From positions 2,418,001 through 2,482,000 of the forward strand of contig NC_020541.1 in assembly GCF_000230695.2 (NCBI RefSeq): DNA of 64,000 nucleotides, read 5' to 3'. Source of the DNA: Rhodanobacter denitrificans. Lineage in GTDB: Bacteria; Pseudomonadota; Gammaproteobacteria; Xanthomonadales; Rhodanobacteraceae. The notes below the pieces were generated by a model. It was not told the origin of the DNA. It did not search any database and worked only from the letters and a program-made list of their open reading frames with translations. Numbering within the stretch: position 1 is the stretch's first letter; each line of letters opens with the position of its first letter. Both the position numbers and the translations under genes were made by a program. Positions 21,791 through 36,552 of this stretch are shown here, one piece after another.

Positions 21791-22795
21791 TCAGCGCGGC
21801 GGCAGGTAGCCCAGTGGGTCGACCGGATTGCCGTCCTTGCGGATCTGGAATTCCAGCTCGTTGCGGGTAGTGCCGGTCGACCCCATCTCGGCGATCTGCT
21901 GACCCATGCTGACCCGTTGGCCTTCCTTGACCAGGCGCTTGCTGTTGTGGCCATAGGCGGACAGGAAGCTGTCGCTGTGCTTGATGATCACCAGCTCGCC
22001 GTAGCCGACCAGGCCGTTGCCGCTGTACACCACCACACCATCGGCGGCGGCACGCACCGGGTCGCCGGACTTGCCGGCGATCTCGATGCCGGGGATCGCG
22101 TCGCCACTCTGGAAACGCCCCACCAGGCTGCCGTCGGCCGGCCAGCGCCATTGCACGTGGCTGACCACGCGTGACACCCCGGCGGCCGCGGGCGCCGGCG
22201 GCGGCATGCTTGCCGGCGCGGCGGTCGGCACGCCCGCCACCGGCACGACGGACGTCGCAACGACGGCGGGCGCGACCGGCCTTGGCGGCGCGTTCGCCGT
22301 GGCGGTGCCCGGCGCCTCCACGGACGGGGCCGCGGAGGGAGAAGCCGGCGCCGCCACCGGCTCGAACACCGGCGCCGACGGCGCCGGCGCACTCGACACG
22401 GATGCGCCGGCGGCATGCACGGGCGCGGCTGCCGGCGGCGCGGCGGCACGTCCTGCCGGCGGCGAAAGCGTCAGCCGCTGCCCCGGCCAGATCGTGTACG
22501 GTGCGGCGATCCCGTTCCATTGCGCCAGGTCGCGGAAGTCCACGCCCTTGCGGAACGCGATCGAGTACAGCGTGTCGCCCTTGGCCACGGCATAGCTGCC
22601 GCCGGGAATCGGTGTACGGGCCGGTGTCGACGCGACAGGTCGGTGCTCGTCGTAGCCGCCAGCCACCGGTTCCACCACGACCGAGCTGCGCATGGTGCCG
22701 CAAGCGGCAAGCAGCAGGGTCACGGCCAGGGTTGCGCAACACGAAAGATATCGGTCCATGCGCACCAGCATACCGAGGCGGACGGCCTTTTTCAT
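21791..22795 (-). CDS. nlpD: NlpD-type lipoprotein, LysM and degenerate LytM domain (amidase activator)
   Basis: Outer-membrane lipoprotein expected to activate AmiC-type amidases at the division septum. The 334-residue product has a signal ending in LAAC, a LysM domain (VAKGDTLYSIAFRKGVDF), a long A/P-rich linker and a C-terminal LytM domain ending in LGYLPPR. The catalytic zinc histidines are missing: the usual HFEIR is EFQIR here. The family activates rather than hydrolyses, so this is expected. The ATG at 22759 would also give a normal lipoprotein signal. It is the last gene of surE-pcm-yqaA-nlpD. No rpoS follows; the next gene is convergent. Confidence 0.92.
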   Translation of the reverse strand: MKKAVRLGMLVRMDRYLSCCATLAVTLLLAACGTMRSSVVVEPVAGGYDEHRPVASTPARTPIPGGSYAVAKGDTLYSIAFRKGVDFRDLAQWNGIAAPYTIWPGQRLTLSPPAGRAAAPPAAAPVHAAGASVSSAPAPSAPVFEPVAAPASPSAAPSVEAPGTATANAPPRPVAPAVVATSVVPVAGVPTAAPASMPPPAPAAAGVSRVVSHVQWRWPADGSLVGRFQSGDAIPGIEIAGKSGDPVRAAADGVVVYSGNGLVGYGELVIIKHSDSFLSAYGHNSKRLVKEGQRVSMGQQIAEMGSTGTTRNELEFQIRKDGNPVDPLGYLPPR

Positions 22796-22819
22796 GCGAC
22801 GCCCCCGCGCCGCGGCTGC

Positions 22820-23428
22820 TCAATGCAACCAGAACCACCACACCAGCAGCAGGGCCAGCAGCACCAGCGCGGCCCAGCCGATCCGTTCGATGTGTTCGTG
22901 CAGGATCCGCTCGGCACGCTCGCCGACCAGGCGGATCAGCAACGCCAGCAACCACACGCGCTTGCCGCGGCCAAGACCGATGCAGACCAGGAACGGCAGG
23001 ATCGGCACGCCGATGATGCCGCACGCCCAGGTGACGAACTTCATCGGCACCACCGGTTGCAGCGCGGCCAGGGTCAGCACGCCGTACATGCCCCAGCGAT
23101 GCTCGACCATCTGTCGGCTCAAGGTCGCCACGCCCTGCTCGATCGGTGCCAGCAGGTGCAGCGCATCGAGCACCGGCCGCAAGGCATGGAACGCCCAATG
23201 GCCCAGCACGTAGCCGACCAGCGCACCCAGCAGCGAGAACAGCAGGCTGACGTTGGCGAAGAAGAACGCCTTGTGCCGCTTGCCCAGCATCATCGGTGCC
23301 AGCATCACTTCCGGCGGAATCGGGAAGATGAACGATTCGACGAAGCTCAGCCCGGACAGGTAATACAGCGCCCGCGGCTCGCGCGCCCAAGTCAGTGCAC
23401 GCGCATAAAGTGCCCCGAACAGACGCAT
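22820..23428 (-). CDS. YqaA/DedA-type membrane protein (VTT domain)
   Basis: A 202-residue polytopic protein. FVESFIFPIPPEVMLAPM is the family signature, followed by transmembrane segments around 45-70, 105-160 and a C-terminal LLVWWFWLH anchor. Members of the DedA/VTT superfamily are linked to lipid scrambling and envelope homeostasis; the YqaA branch is not well characterised. The ATG at 23428 shares one base with the pcm stop, so it is translationally coupled between pcm and nlpD. Confidence 0.88.
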   Translation of the reverse strand: MRLFGALYARALTWAREPRALYYLSGLSFVESFIFPIPPEVMLAPMMLGKRHKAFFFANVSLLFSLLGALVGYVLGHWAFHALRPVLDALHLLAPIEQGVATLSRQMVEHRWGMYGVLTLAALQPVVPMKFVTWACGIIGVPILPFLVCIGLGRGKRVWLLALLIRLVGERAERILHEHIERIGWAALVLLALLLVWWFWLH

Positions 23429-24108
23429 CAGCCGATCCCGCCCAGCAGCGGCACGAAACTGACTGCGCCCAGTTCCTCCTGGATGAAGTCGCCCTTGCCG
23501 TCGCCACGCATGCGGATCAGGGTCTGCCGGCTCGGCGAGCCGACCGGCGCCACCAAGACGCCGGTGGGACTGAGCTGGTCGAGGATGCGGGTCGGAATGG
23601 TGTCGCCGGCGGCAGTGAGGATGATCGCGTCGAACGGCGCCTCGTCCGGCCAGCCGAGCTTGCCATCGTCGTAGCGCGAACGCAGGTTGGCCAGGCCGAG
23701 CTGGCGGAAGCGCCGGCGTGCCTGGCGCAGCAGCGCCTCGATCCGCTCCACGGTGAACACCTGCGGCACCAGCGCGGCCAGCACCGCCGCCTGGTAGCCG
23801 GAGCCGGTGCCGATCTCCAGCACCTTCTGCGGCACCCCGAACTCGAGCAGCGCCTCGGTCATGCGCGCCACCACCCAAGGCTGCGAAATGGTCTGGCCGT
23901 GGCCGATCGGCAGCGCGTCGTTTTCGTAGGCGCGCGAATGCAGCGCCTGGTCGATGAAGTGGTGGCGCGGCAGGTTGCGGATCACCTCGATCACGCGCAG
24001 ATCGCGGATGCCGCCATCCTTCAGGGTCGCCGCAAGGCGATCGCGCGCGCGCTGCGAGGTCATCCCCTCGCCTTTCAGATCCGCGGCAGGCAATGGATAC
24101 GTGGTCAT
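23428..24108 (-). CDS. pcm: Protein-L-isoaspartate O-methyltransferase
   Basis: Repairs isoaspartyl residues by SAM-dependent methylation. The 226-residue protein contains NLPRHHFIDQ, GHGQTISQPWVVARMTE, the SAM motif VLEIGTGSGYQAAVL and FDAIILTAAGDTIP, all typical. It lies three bases after surE and one base before yqaA in the stress-survival operon surE-pcm-yqaA-nlpD. Confidence 0.96.
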   Translation of the reverse strand: MTTYPLPAADLKGEGMTSQRARDRLAATLKDGGIRDLRVIEVIRNLPRHHFIDQALHSRAYENDALPIGHGQTISQPWVVARMTEALLEFGVPQKVLEIGTGSGYQAAVLAALVPQVFTVERIEALLRQARRRFRQLGLANLRSRYDDGKLGWPDEAPFDAIILTAAGDTIPTRILDQLSPTGVLVAPVGSPSRQTLIRMRGDGKGDFIQEELGAVSFVPLLGGIG

Positions 24109-24111
24109 GGC

Positions 24112-24909
24112 TCAGGCCGCCTCGTCGTTGCTGGTCCGGCCTACCGCCATCGCGTCGCTCAGCGGCTGCATCCAGCTGCTGACCTTCTCCAGCGCCTGGA
24201 AGCGGGTCAGGTCGACATGGATCGGCGTGACCGAAACAAAGCCGCGCCGCACGGCATTGAAATCGGTGCCGGGACCGGCATCGTCCACCTCGCCGGCCGG
24301 ACCGATCCACCAGATCGGCCGGCCGCGCGGATCGGTCTGCGCGATGCACGGCGCGGCGCGATGGCGGCGACCGAGGCGGGTCACCTCGAAGCCCTCGATT
24401 TCCGCCCACGGCCGATCCGGCACGTTGACGTTGAGGATGGTATCGGCCGGCAGCGGATCGACCAGCAGCCGCTGCATCAGCAGCAGCACCGCCTTCGCCG
24501 CCGAGTCGTAGTGCACGCCCTTGTGGTCATGGCTGACCAGCGACACCGCGATTGCCGGCAGTCCCAGGAAGCGCCCTTCCATCGCCGCCGACACCGTGCC
24601 GGAATAGATCACGTCGTCGCCGAGGTTCGCCGAGTTGTTGATGCCGGAGACGACCATGTCGGGCTCTTCGTCCAGCAGTCCGGCCAGCGCCAGATGCACG
24701 CAATCGGTCGGCGTGCCGGCGACGCGGTAGTAGCCGTTGCCCATCGGCAGCACGCGCAGCGGCGCATCGAGCGTAAGCGAATTGCTGGCGCCGGAACGAT
24801 CGCGGTCGGGCGCCACCACCGTCACCTGGGCCACTTCGCCGAGGCGCTCGGCAAGCACGTGGATGCCAGGTGCATCCACGCCATCGTCGTTACTGACCAG
24901 AACTCGCAT
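24112..24909 (-). CDS. surE: 5'/3'-nucleotidase SurE
   Basis: Metal-dependent survival-protein phosphatase acting on nucleoside monophosphates and exopolyphosphate. The 265-residue protein starts [15 protein letters not shown] with metal ligands D8 and D9, followed by [31 protein letters not shown] and the [10 protein letters not shown]-terminus. The ATG at 24909 has GGAG upstream and matches the conserved start. It heads the surE-pcm-yqaA-nlpD run and diverges from the Smr gene. Confidence 0.97.
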   Translation of the reverse strand: MRVLVSNDDGVDAPGIHVLAERLGEVAQVTVVAPDRDRSGASNSLTLDAPLRVLPMGNGYYRVAGTPTDCVHLALAGLLDEEPDMVVSGINNSANLGDDVIYSGTVSAAMEGRFLGLPAIAVSLVSHDHKGVHYDSAAKAVLLLMQRLLVDPLPADTILNVNVPDRPWAEIEGFEVTRLGRRHRAAPCIAQTDPRGRPIWWIGPAGEVDDAGPGTDFNAVRRGFVSVTPIHVDLTRFQALEKVSSWMQPLSDAMAVGRTSNDEAA

Positions 24910-25049
24910 GATGCTCCGTCGAAAGCTGACTGCGGACACGCTGGTCCATGACCCCACGGTGCGCGCCACACCCGTCGAGTTTACCGGAGCGCGGCATGGG
25001 TTTCACATCGTCCGGGCATCCGCTGCGCGCTTTGACTTAGCATGCCGAC

Positions 25050-25595
25050 ATGAAGCGCCGCCCACCTGCACGGGTCAACGACGACGACAGCCGCCTGTTC
25101 CGCGAGGCGATCGGCGACGTGCGTCCGCTCGACCCGGTGGCGCCGCCACCAGCGGCGGCGAAGCCCGCGCCGCATCCGCACATGCTGGACGCGGACGAAG
25201 CCGCCGTGCCCGGCGAACTGCTGGACATGGCGTTTGACCCGGCCCTGCTCGAAGTGGGCGAGGAACTGGGCTACTTGCGCGATGGCTACCCGCCGAAGCT
25301 GCTGCGCCAGCTCAAGCGTGGCCAGTTCAGCGTGCAGGACGACCTCGACCTGCACCAGATGAACGCCGCCGCCGCGCAGGCCAGCATCGTCGCCTTCCTG
25401 GCCGAGGCGAAACAGCACGGCCTGCGCTGCGTGCGCATCGTGCACGGCAAGGGCCTGCGCTCGAAAGCCGCCGGACCGGTGCTGAAAGGCCTCACCGACC
25501 GCCTGCTGCGCCGACGCGACGACGTGATCGCATTCGCCTCGGCACGACCGGCGCTGGGCGGCACCGGGGCGGTGGTCGTCCTGCTCAGGGGCTGA
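25050..25595 (+). CDS. Smr-domain protein (SmrA/SmrB-like endonuclease)
   Basis: A 181-residue protein with a C-terminal Smr domain: LDLH at 99-102 and HGKG at 132-135 are the two catalytic-type motifs. The N-terminal half is proline/alanine-rich with an SLF-like DDSRLFREAIGDVRPL segment, typical of proteobacterial Smr proteins. Smr domains nick nucleic acid; SmrB cleaves mRNA at collided ribosomes. Which activity applies cannot be told. It sits between surE and truD on the opposite strand. Confidence 0.88.
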   Translation: MKRRPPARVNDDDSRLFREAIGDVRPLDPVAPPPAAAKPAPHPHMLDADEAAVPGELLDMAFDPALLEVGEELGYLRDGYPPKLLRQLKRGQFSVQDDLDLHQMNAAAAQASIVAFLAEAKQHGLRCVRIVHGKGLRSKAAGPVLKGLTDRLLRRRDDVIAFASARPALGGTGAVVVLLRG

Positions 25596-25596
25596 C

Positions 25597-25655
25597 TGCA
25601 GGAGCGCGTCCGGGGCGCGAATGCTCTTCCCGATGCGAGAGCAAAAGCATCGCAC
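25597..25655. repeat. Degenerate REP-like inverted repeat between smr and truD
   Basis: TGCAGGAGCGCG...ATGCTCT and AGAGCAAAAGCATCGC form an imperfect pair that shares its order and key words with the intact REP pair at 26724 (TGTAGGAGC, GATGCTCT, AGAGCAAAAGCATCGC). It occupies the convergent gap of smr and truD. Confidence 0.6.
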
Positions 25656-25691
25656 GCGATGAAGGAAGTCCCTTGTGGACAGGCTGCGCTC

Positions 25692-26702
25692 CTACGCGAT
25701 CGAGGCCACTTCGCGCACGACCACCGTGGCGTACGCGCCGGCCGGCAGCTCGAACGACAGTTCCAGCGCGTCGTCGCCCAGCCAGCGCCGGCGCAGGTCC
25801 TTCGGCAGCAGCCGCAGCGGGCGGCGTTCCTGGTCCATCCGCGCCGCCGCCAGGCCGGCGGCCAGGTCGTCGTTCGCCGCGCCGATCTCGCGCTCCAGCG
25901 CGCCCGCCTCGCCCTGGCTCGGCGGCTCGCCCTGCCCCCACAACGGGCCGGACGGATGGATGTCGGCGCGGGCCAGCCGTTCGGCCAGCACCGCGTTGAA
26001 CGGTTCCGGCCCGAACCACGAGCGCGAGCCGGCCAGCGACCAGATCTCGCCATCCAGCGGGCTGTCCCAGGCGCCGCGTTCGACCCGTGCCGCCAGCACG
26101 CTGTTGAAGATCTGCGAACGCGCCGCGGACAACAGGAACGAGCGCTGGTCGCGATCCACGCGACGCCCGCCGAACATCGCCCGCGCCTGCGCCACGTTGC
26201 CGCCCTCGCGGCCGAAGCGCTGTTCGCCGAAATAGTTCGGCACGCCGCGCGCGGCGATCTGCTGCAGCGCCTGTTCCGCCGCGCCGCGGTCGCCCTGCAC
26301 CTCGCGCAGCACAAGCACGAAGCGGTTGCCGCGCAATGCGCCGCGCTTCAGTTTGCGCGAATGCCGCGTCGCCGCCAGCACCTTCACTTCCGCGTGCGGG
26401 AACGCCGACCAGTCCGGGTCGGGCTTGCCCGCCAGCTGCACGGAGAAGGTCTGCCGGGTCACCGCGTGGCGATCCTTCAGCCCTGCGTAGCCCACCGCGA
26501 CTGGCGGCACGCCGGCGAACTTCGCCAGTTCTCGCGCCACCCAGTCGGTATTCGCGCCGCGCTTCTCCACCCACAGCAGGGCGTGTTCGCCGGCACCGTC
26601 GGCGTCGTAGCCGAGGATCTCCTCGACCTGGAAGTCCTCCGGCGCGCTGCGCAGTCGGGCGGTCAGTGGCGGTTCGCCGAAGGCGTGGGGAAGTTCTTGC
26701 AC
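25692..26702 (-). CDS. truD: tRNA pseudouridine(13) synthase TruD
   Basis: Forms pseudouridine 13 in tRNA-Glu. The 336-residue protein has the catalytic aspartate D77 in GYAGLKDRHAVTRQ and the family motifs LKRGALRGNRFVLVLR and VPNYFGEQRFGREGGN. The start is GTG at 26702, giving QELPHAFGEPPLTARLR; the ribosome site is weak. It lies downstream of mgtE across a REP pair, and is isolated from surE by the opposite-strand Smr gene, so the usual truD-surE coupling is lost. Confidence 0.95.
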   Translation of the reverse strand: MQELPHAFGEPPLTARLRSAPEDFQVEEILGYDADGAGEHALLWVEKRGANTDWVARELAKFAGVPPVAVGYAGLKDRHAVTRQTFSVQLAGKPDPDWSAFPHAEVKVLAATRHSRKLKRGALRGNRFVLVLREVQGDRGAAEQALQQIAARGVPNYFGEQRFGREGGNVAQARAMFGGRRVDRDQRSFLLSAARSQIFNSVLAARVERGAWDSPLDGEIWSLAGSRSWFGPEPFNAVLAERLARADIHPSGPLWGQGEPPSQGEAGALEREIGAANDDLAAGLAAARMDQERRPLRLLPKDLRRRWLGDDALELSFELPAGAYATVVVREVASIA

Positions 26703-26723
26703 GTCGAAAGGTCCGGTCAGTTT

Positions 26724-26812
26724 TGTAGGAGCCCACTCGCGGGCGATGCTCTGCTCTGAATCTCCACCGAAGTACCTAGAGCAAAAGCATCGCCCGCAAG
26801 CGGGCTCCTACA
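26724..26812. repeat. REP pair (inverted, BIME-like) between truD and mgtE
   Basis: Two inverted copies, TGTAGGAGCCCACTCGCGGG... at 26724 and its complement ...GCAAGCGGGCTCCTACA ending at 26812, are separated by about 20 bases. The sequence is of the GTAGGAGC-type REP family known from pseudomonads and xanthomonads. The right-hand copy overlaps the mgtE stop codon. Confidence 0.88.
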
Positions 26813-28202
26813 TCAAGAAGATGGTGGCGAGGCCAAGAAAAATGAAGAAACCGCCGCTGTCGGTCATCGCGGTGATCAGTACGCTGGAGCCCAGCGCCGG
26901 ATCGCGGCCGAACTTCGTCATCAGCACCGGGATGCCGACGCCGGCGAACGCGGCCAGCAGCAGGTTCAGCGTCATCGCCGCGGTCATCACCAGGCCCAGC
27001 GAGGCGCTGTCGTACAGCAGCCACGCGACGACGCCGATCACCCCGCCCCAGACCAGCCCGTTCAGCAGCGACACGGTCAGTTCCTTGCGCCATAGCCGCT
27101 TCGCGCTCTCGGTGGTGATCTGGTTCAGCGCCAGCGCGCGCACGATCATGGTGATGGTCTGGTTGCCGGAGTTGCCGCCGATGCCGGCCACGATCGGCAT
27201 CAGCGCGGCCAGCGCCACCAGCCGCTCGATCGAGCCTTCGAACAGGCCGATCACGCGCGAGGCGATGAACGCGGTGACCAGGTTGATCGCCAGCCACGCC
27301 CAGCGGTTCTTCAGCGAGGCCCATACCGAGGCGAAGATGTCCTCCTCCTCGCGCAGGCCGCCGCGGCTGAGCGCTTCGCTCTCGCTTTCCTCGCGGATCA
27401 CGTCGACCATCGCGTCGATGGTGATGCGGCCGATCAGGTGGCCGCTCTCGTCGACCACCGGCGCGGTCACCAGGTCGTAGCGCTCGAACGCCTGCGCCAC
27501 GTCGTACGCATCGTCGGTGGGGTGGAAGGTGTTGACGTCCGGCGCCATCACCGCACTGACCATTTTTTCCGGCGGGTTCACCAGCAGCCAGTGCAGCGGC
27601 AGCACGCCGGTGAGCAGGTTGTCGTGGTTGATCACGAACAACTTGTCGGTCTGCGCCGGCAGCTCGTCCCAGCGGCGCAGGTAGCGCAACACCACTTCCA
27701 GGCTCACATCCTCGCGGATGGTGACCATCTCGAAGTCCATCAGCGCGCCGACCTGGTCGTCCCCGTAGGACAGCGCCGACTGCACCTGCTGGCGCTGCTG
27801 CGTGTCCAGGCTCGCCATCAGCTCCGGCAGCATCGCGGTCGGCAGATCCTCGACCAGGTCGGCCAGCTCGTCCGCGTCCAGCGGCTCGACCGCGGCGAGG
27901 ATCTCCTGGCGGTCCATGTCCGCGATCAGCGATTCGCGCACCGCATCGGATACTTCCAGCAGGATCTCGCCGTCGCGGTCGGCCTTGACCAGCTGCCAGA
28001 CCGCCAGGCGGTCGTCCAGCGGCAGCGATTCGAGGATGAAGGCGATGTCGGCCGGGTGCAGTTCGTCCAGTTGCCGGCGCAATTCGGCCTGCGATCCGGC
28101 CGGCAGCGGGCCTTCGTCGTCATGCCGGCGCAGCACCTCGACGATGGCTTCGAGCTGGTCGTGCAGCCGGCTGGTGGCGCTGCGGGCCTCTACTTCGGTC
28201 AC
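26808..28202 (-). CDS. mgtE: MgtE-family magnesium transporter
   Basis: Mg2+ channel of 464 residues. An N-terminal superhelical MgtE-N domain ([20 protein letters not shown]), two CBS domains (about 140-260) and five transmembrane helices with the pore motif [10 protein letters not shown] and a terminal MTDSGGFF segment are visible. The GTG at 28202 overlaps the ispF stop by four bases (GTGA) and is taken as start. It therefore belongs to the pyrG-to-truD transcription unit. Its TAG stop falls inside a REP copy. Confidence 0.95.
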   Translation of the reverse strand: MTEVEARSATSRLHDQLEAIVEVLRRHDDEGPLPAGSQAELRRQLDELHPADIAFILESLPLDDRLAVWQLVKADRDGEILLEVSDAVRESLIADMDRQEILAAVEPLDADELADLVEDLPTAMLPELMASLDTQQRQQVQSALSYGDDQVGALMDFEMVTIREDVSLEVVLRYLRRWDELPAQTDKLFVINHDNLLTGVLPLHWLLVNPPEKMVSAVMAPDVNTFHPTDDAYDVAQAFERYDLVTAPVVDESGHLIGRITIDAMVDVIREESESEALSRGGLREEEDIFASVWASLKNRWAWLAINLVTAFIASRVIGLFEGSIERLVALAALMPIVAGIGGNSGNQTITMIVRALALNQITTESAKRLWRKELTVSLLNGLVWGGVIGVVAWLLYDSASLGLVMTAAMTLNLLLAAFAGVGIPVLMTKFGRDPALGSSVLITAMTDSGGFFIFLGLATIFLM

Positions 28203-28672
28203 GCGCGCTCCAGCAGGACGCACGCCTGCGCAGCGATCCCCTCGCCGCGGCCGCAGAAGCCGAGTCTTTCGGTGGTGGTGGCCTTGACGCTGATGCGGCC
28301 GACCTCGCTGTCCAGGTCGACAGCGAGGTTCTCGCGCATCGCCTGCGCGTGCGGGCCGATCTTCGGCGCCTCGCCGATCACGGTGATGTCGGCATTGCCC
28401 AGCGTGTAGCCATGCTGCGCCATCAGCATCGCCGCATGGCGCAGGAACTGGCGGCTGTCGGCATCGCGCCAGCGCTCGTCCGAGGGCGGGAAATGCCGGC
28501 CGATGTCGCCCAGCGCCAGTGCACCGAAGATCGCGTCGCACAGCGCATGGATCACCACGTCGCCGTCCGAATGCGCCACCACGCCGCGACGATGCGGTAC
28601 GCGCACGCCACCCAGGGTGACGTGGTCGCCCTCGCCGAATGCATGCACGTCGAAACCCTGTCCGATCCTCAT
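28199..28672 (-). CDS. ispF: 2-C-methyl-D-erythritol 2,4-cyclodiphosphate synthase
   Basis: Fifth enzyme of the MEP isoprenoid pathway. The 157-residue protein has metal ligands in GFDVHAFG (D8, H10) and [13 protein letters not shown] (H42), the DIGRHFP motif and the C-terminal [18 protein letters not shown]. The ATG at 28672 starts [10 protein letters not shown], the family N-terminus. It lies ten bases after ispD and overlaps mgtE by four bases. Confidence 0.97.
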   Translation of the reverse strand: MRIGQGFDVHAFGEGDHVTLGGVRVPHRRGVVAHSDGDVVIHALCDAIFGALALGDIGRHFPPSDERWRDADSRQFLRHAAMLMAQHGYTLGNADITVIGEAPKIGPHAQAMRENLAVDLDSEVGRISVKATTTERLGFCGRGEGIAAQACVLLERA

Positions 28673-28682
28673 GGGGCGGCCC

Positions 28683-29381
28683 TCATGCGACTGTCCTTGC
28701 AAGCAGGAACTCGGCCAGCGCGAAATCCGCTGCCGTGGTCACCTTGATGTTGTCCTCGGCGCCCTCGACCAGCAACGGCGTGAAGCCGGCCAGCTCCATC
28801 GCCATCGCCTCGTCGCTGACGGTTGCGCCGCGCCGTGCCGCGTCGCGCAGCGCCAGCGCCAGTTGACCACGCCGGAACATCTGTGGCGTGAAGGCACGCC
28901 AACGCAGGTCGCGCGGCTCGGTCTGCACACTGCGGCCGGCCGCATCGGCGCGCTTCAGCGTATCGCGCAGCGGCGCGCCGAGCAGGCCGCCGTCGGCCGC
29001 CCCGGCCAGCTCGATCAGCCTGCCGATGTCGGCCAGCCGCACGCAGGGCCGCGCGGCGTCGTGCACCAGCACGAAATCGTCCGCACCCACCGACGCCGGC
29101 AAGGCGTCGATTCCGGCCAGCACCGAATCGCTGCGCTCGGCCCCACCGACCGCGGTCAGCACCGGCTTGCCGCTGAGCGTGTCGATCCTGGACCAGTGCG
29201 CATCGCCAGCGGCCAGCGTCACCAGCAGGCCGCCGATCCGCGGATGCGCAGCGAGCCGCTCCAGCGTGTGCGCGATCAGCGGCCGCCCGGCCAGCGGCAG
29301 GTATTGCTTCGGGCAGTCGCCGCCAACCCGGGTGCCGCGCCCCGCGGCCGGCACCACGCACCACAGCGCCGGCGCGCTCAT
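28683..29381 (-). CDS. ispD: 2-C-methyl-D-erythritol 4-phosphate cytidylyltransferase
   Basis: Third enzyme of the MEP pathway, transferring CMP from CTP to methylerythritol phosphate. The 232-residue protein shows the nucleotide-binding [31 protein letters not shown] and a C-terminal [18 protein letters not shown]. Its start overlaps the ftsB stop by four bases. Its partner ispF is next, and its substrate CTP is made by PyrG, encoded in the same gene run. Confidence 0.97.
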   Translation of the reverse strand: MSAPALWCVVPAAGRGTRVGGDCPKQYLPLAGRPLIAHTLERLAAHPRIGGLLVTLAAGDAHWSRIDTLSGKPVLTAVGGAERSDSVLAGIDALPASVGADDFVLVHDAARPCVRLADIGRLIELAGAADGGLLGAPLRDTLKRADAAGRSVQTEPRDLRWRAFTPQMFRRGQLALALRDAARRGATVSDEAMAMELAGFTPLLVEGAEDNIKVTTAADFALAEFLLARTVA

Positions 29382-29713
29382 GGCGACCCGGCGGGCGTGG
29401 CGGGTGGCGGCGGCGGCAGGCTGCTGGACGCCGAGGCCGGCGTTTCCACCACCTGGTAGAACACCTCACCTGGCTTGATCAGGCCCAACTCGGTGCGCGC
29501 ACGCGCCTCGACTGCCTGGTCGCCATGCTTCAAGTCCAGCACATCGGCGCCGACCGCCTGGTTGCGCTGCAGCAGCTTCGCGTTCTCGTCGGCCTGTTTC
29601 TTCACCGCCACGCGCAGGCTGTCCACCTCGTGCATGCTGCCGCTGCCGGTCCACAGCTTCAGCTGCAGGCCGATCAGCAGCAGGATCAGAACCAGGGCGA
29701 TCCAGCGCAGCAT
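29378..29713 (-). CDS. ftsB: Cell division protein FtsB
   Basis: Bitopic divisome protein forming the FtsQBL complex. The 111-residue product has an N-terminal transmembrane helix (WIALVLILLLIGLQLKLW), a periplasmic leucine-zipper coiled coil (about 28-62) and the conserved ARTELGLIKPGEVFYQVVE segment. A proline/serine-rich tail of about 20 residues follows. It lies ten bases after eno and is coupled to ispD, matching the eno-ftsB-ispD order of many gammaproteobacteria. Confidence 0.95.
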   Translation of the reverse strand: MLRWIALVLILLLIGLQLKLWTGSGSMHEVDSLRVAVKKQADENAKLLQRNQAVGADVLDLKHGDQAVEARARTELGLIKPGEVFYQVVETPASASSSLPPPPPATPAGSP

Positions 29714-29723
29714 GGGCGGCCGT

Positions 29724-35532
<5,809 letters not shown>

Positions 35533-35600
35533 CTCCTCCCCGAAAGCGCAGGGCGGACAGTGGCCGCCCTGCGTCGCGCGGCCGGCCACGCGTGACCGCC

Positions 35601-36551
35601 TCAGCGAAAGTGCGTGGCGCCCACGTCGACAGCGGCAGGCTGCATAAAGTACTCGTGCAGGTACTTTTCGCCCTCGTCGCAGAACACCGTCACCACCGTC
35701 TTCAGTTCCGGGAAATTCTGCCGGATGCGCTTGGCGGCGAGCAGGTGCGCGCCGGAACTCGGTCCGCAGAACAGCCCGTAGCTGCGCGCCAGCCGCTTCA
35801 TCTCGCTTACGGCATCGGTGCTGGAGACGTTCAGCACCTCGTTCACCAGCCCCGCGTGGCGCTGGAAGATGCCCGGCACGAAGCCGTCGGAAATGCCTTC
35901 GATGGTGTGCGCGGCAATCTCGCCGCACAGGATCGTGCACGATTCGGACGGCTCCATCGCGAACAACCGCACATTCGGATTGACCTCGCGGAATGCCTGG
36001 CCCACGCCGATCAGCGTGCCGCCAGTGCCGACGCCCAGCACCAGCGCATCGGGCACGCGGCCCGGCGGCAGCTGGGCCAGGATTTCCGGGCCGAGGATCA
36101 GCCGGTTCTCCTCCACGTTCCATTCCGACTCGAACTGGCTGGGGCAGAAGTAGCCGGCCTGCTGGCCGAGCCGCTGCGCGCGCACCAGCGCCTCGTTGAC
36201 ATGGAAATTGCCGCAGAACAGCACGTCCGCGCCGTAGGCCCGCGAGATCGCCACGCGCTCGCTGGACAGGCCCTCGGGCATCACCACCAGCATGCGGTAG
36301 CCCTTCACCGCCGCCACCATCGACAGCGCGTTGCCGGTGTTGCCGCTGGTCGCTTCCACGATGGTGTCGCCGGGCTTGAGCAAACCTTCCTGCTCCGCCC
36401 GCTCGATCATGTACTTGGCGATGCGCGCCTTGATCGAGCCGGAAGGATTGAGGAACTCGATCTTCGCGTAGACGCCCTCGATCTCCAGTAACGGGGTGTC
36501 GCCGACCGCGTCGAGGATGCTGTCCGATACCGTGGTGAAGCGCGTGGCCAT
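35601..36551 (-). CDS. Cysteine synthase-family PLP-dependent enzyme (CysM-like)
   Basis: Fold-type II PLP enzyme, 316 residues, most like O-acetylserine sulfhydrylase B. The PLP lysine lies in NPSGSIKAR, the phosphate/substrate loop is EATSGNTGNALS, and GVGTGGTLIGVG binds the PLP phosphate. The usual KDR after the catalytic lysine is KAR here. True cysteine synthases and cystathionine-beta-synthase-like enzymes share these motifs, so the precise substrate is open. It is one base downstream of the AhpD-like gene and ends the lipA-led run. Confidence 0.85.
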   Translation of the reverse strand: MATRFTTVSDSILDAVGDTPLLEIEGVYAKIEFLNPSGSIKARIAKYMIERAEQEGLLKPGDTIVEATSGNTGNALSMVAAVKGYRMLVVMPEGLSSERVAISRAYGADVLFCGNFHVNEALVRAQRLGQQAGYFCPSQFESEWNVEENRLILGPEILAQLPPGRVPDALVLGVGTGGTLIGVGQAFREVNPNVRLFAMEPSESCTILCGEIAAHTIEGISDGFVPGIFQRHAGLVNEVLNVSSTDAVSEMKRLARSYGLFCGPSSGAHLLAAKRIRQNFPELKTVVTVFCDEGEKYLHEYFMQPAAVDVGATHFR

Positions 36552-36552
36552 C

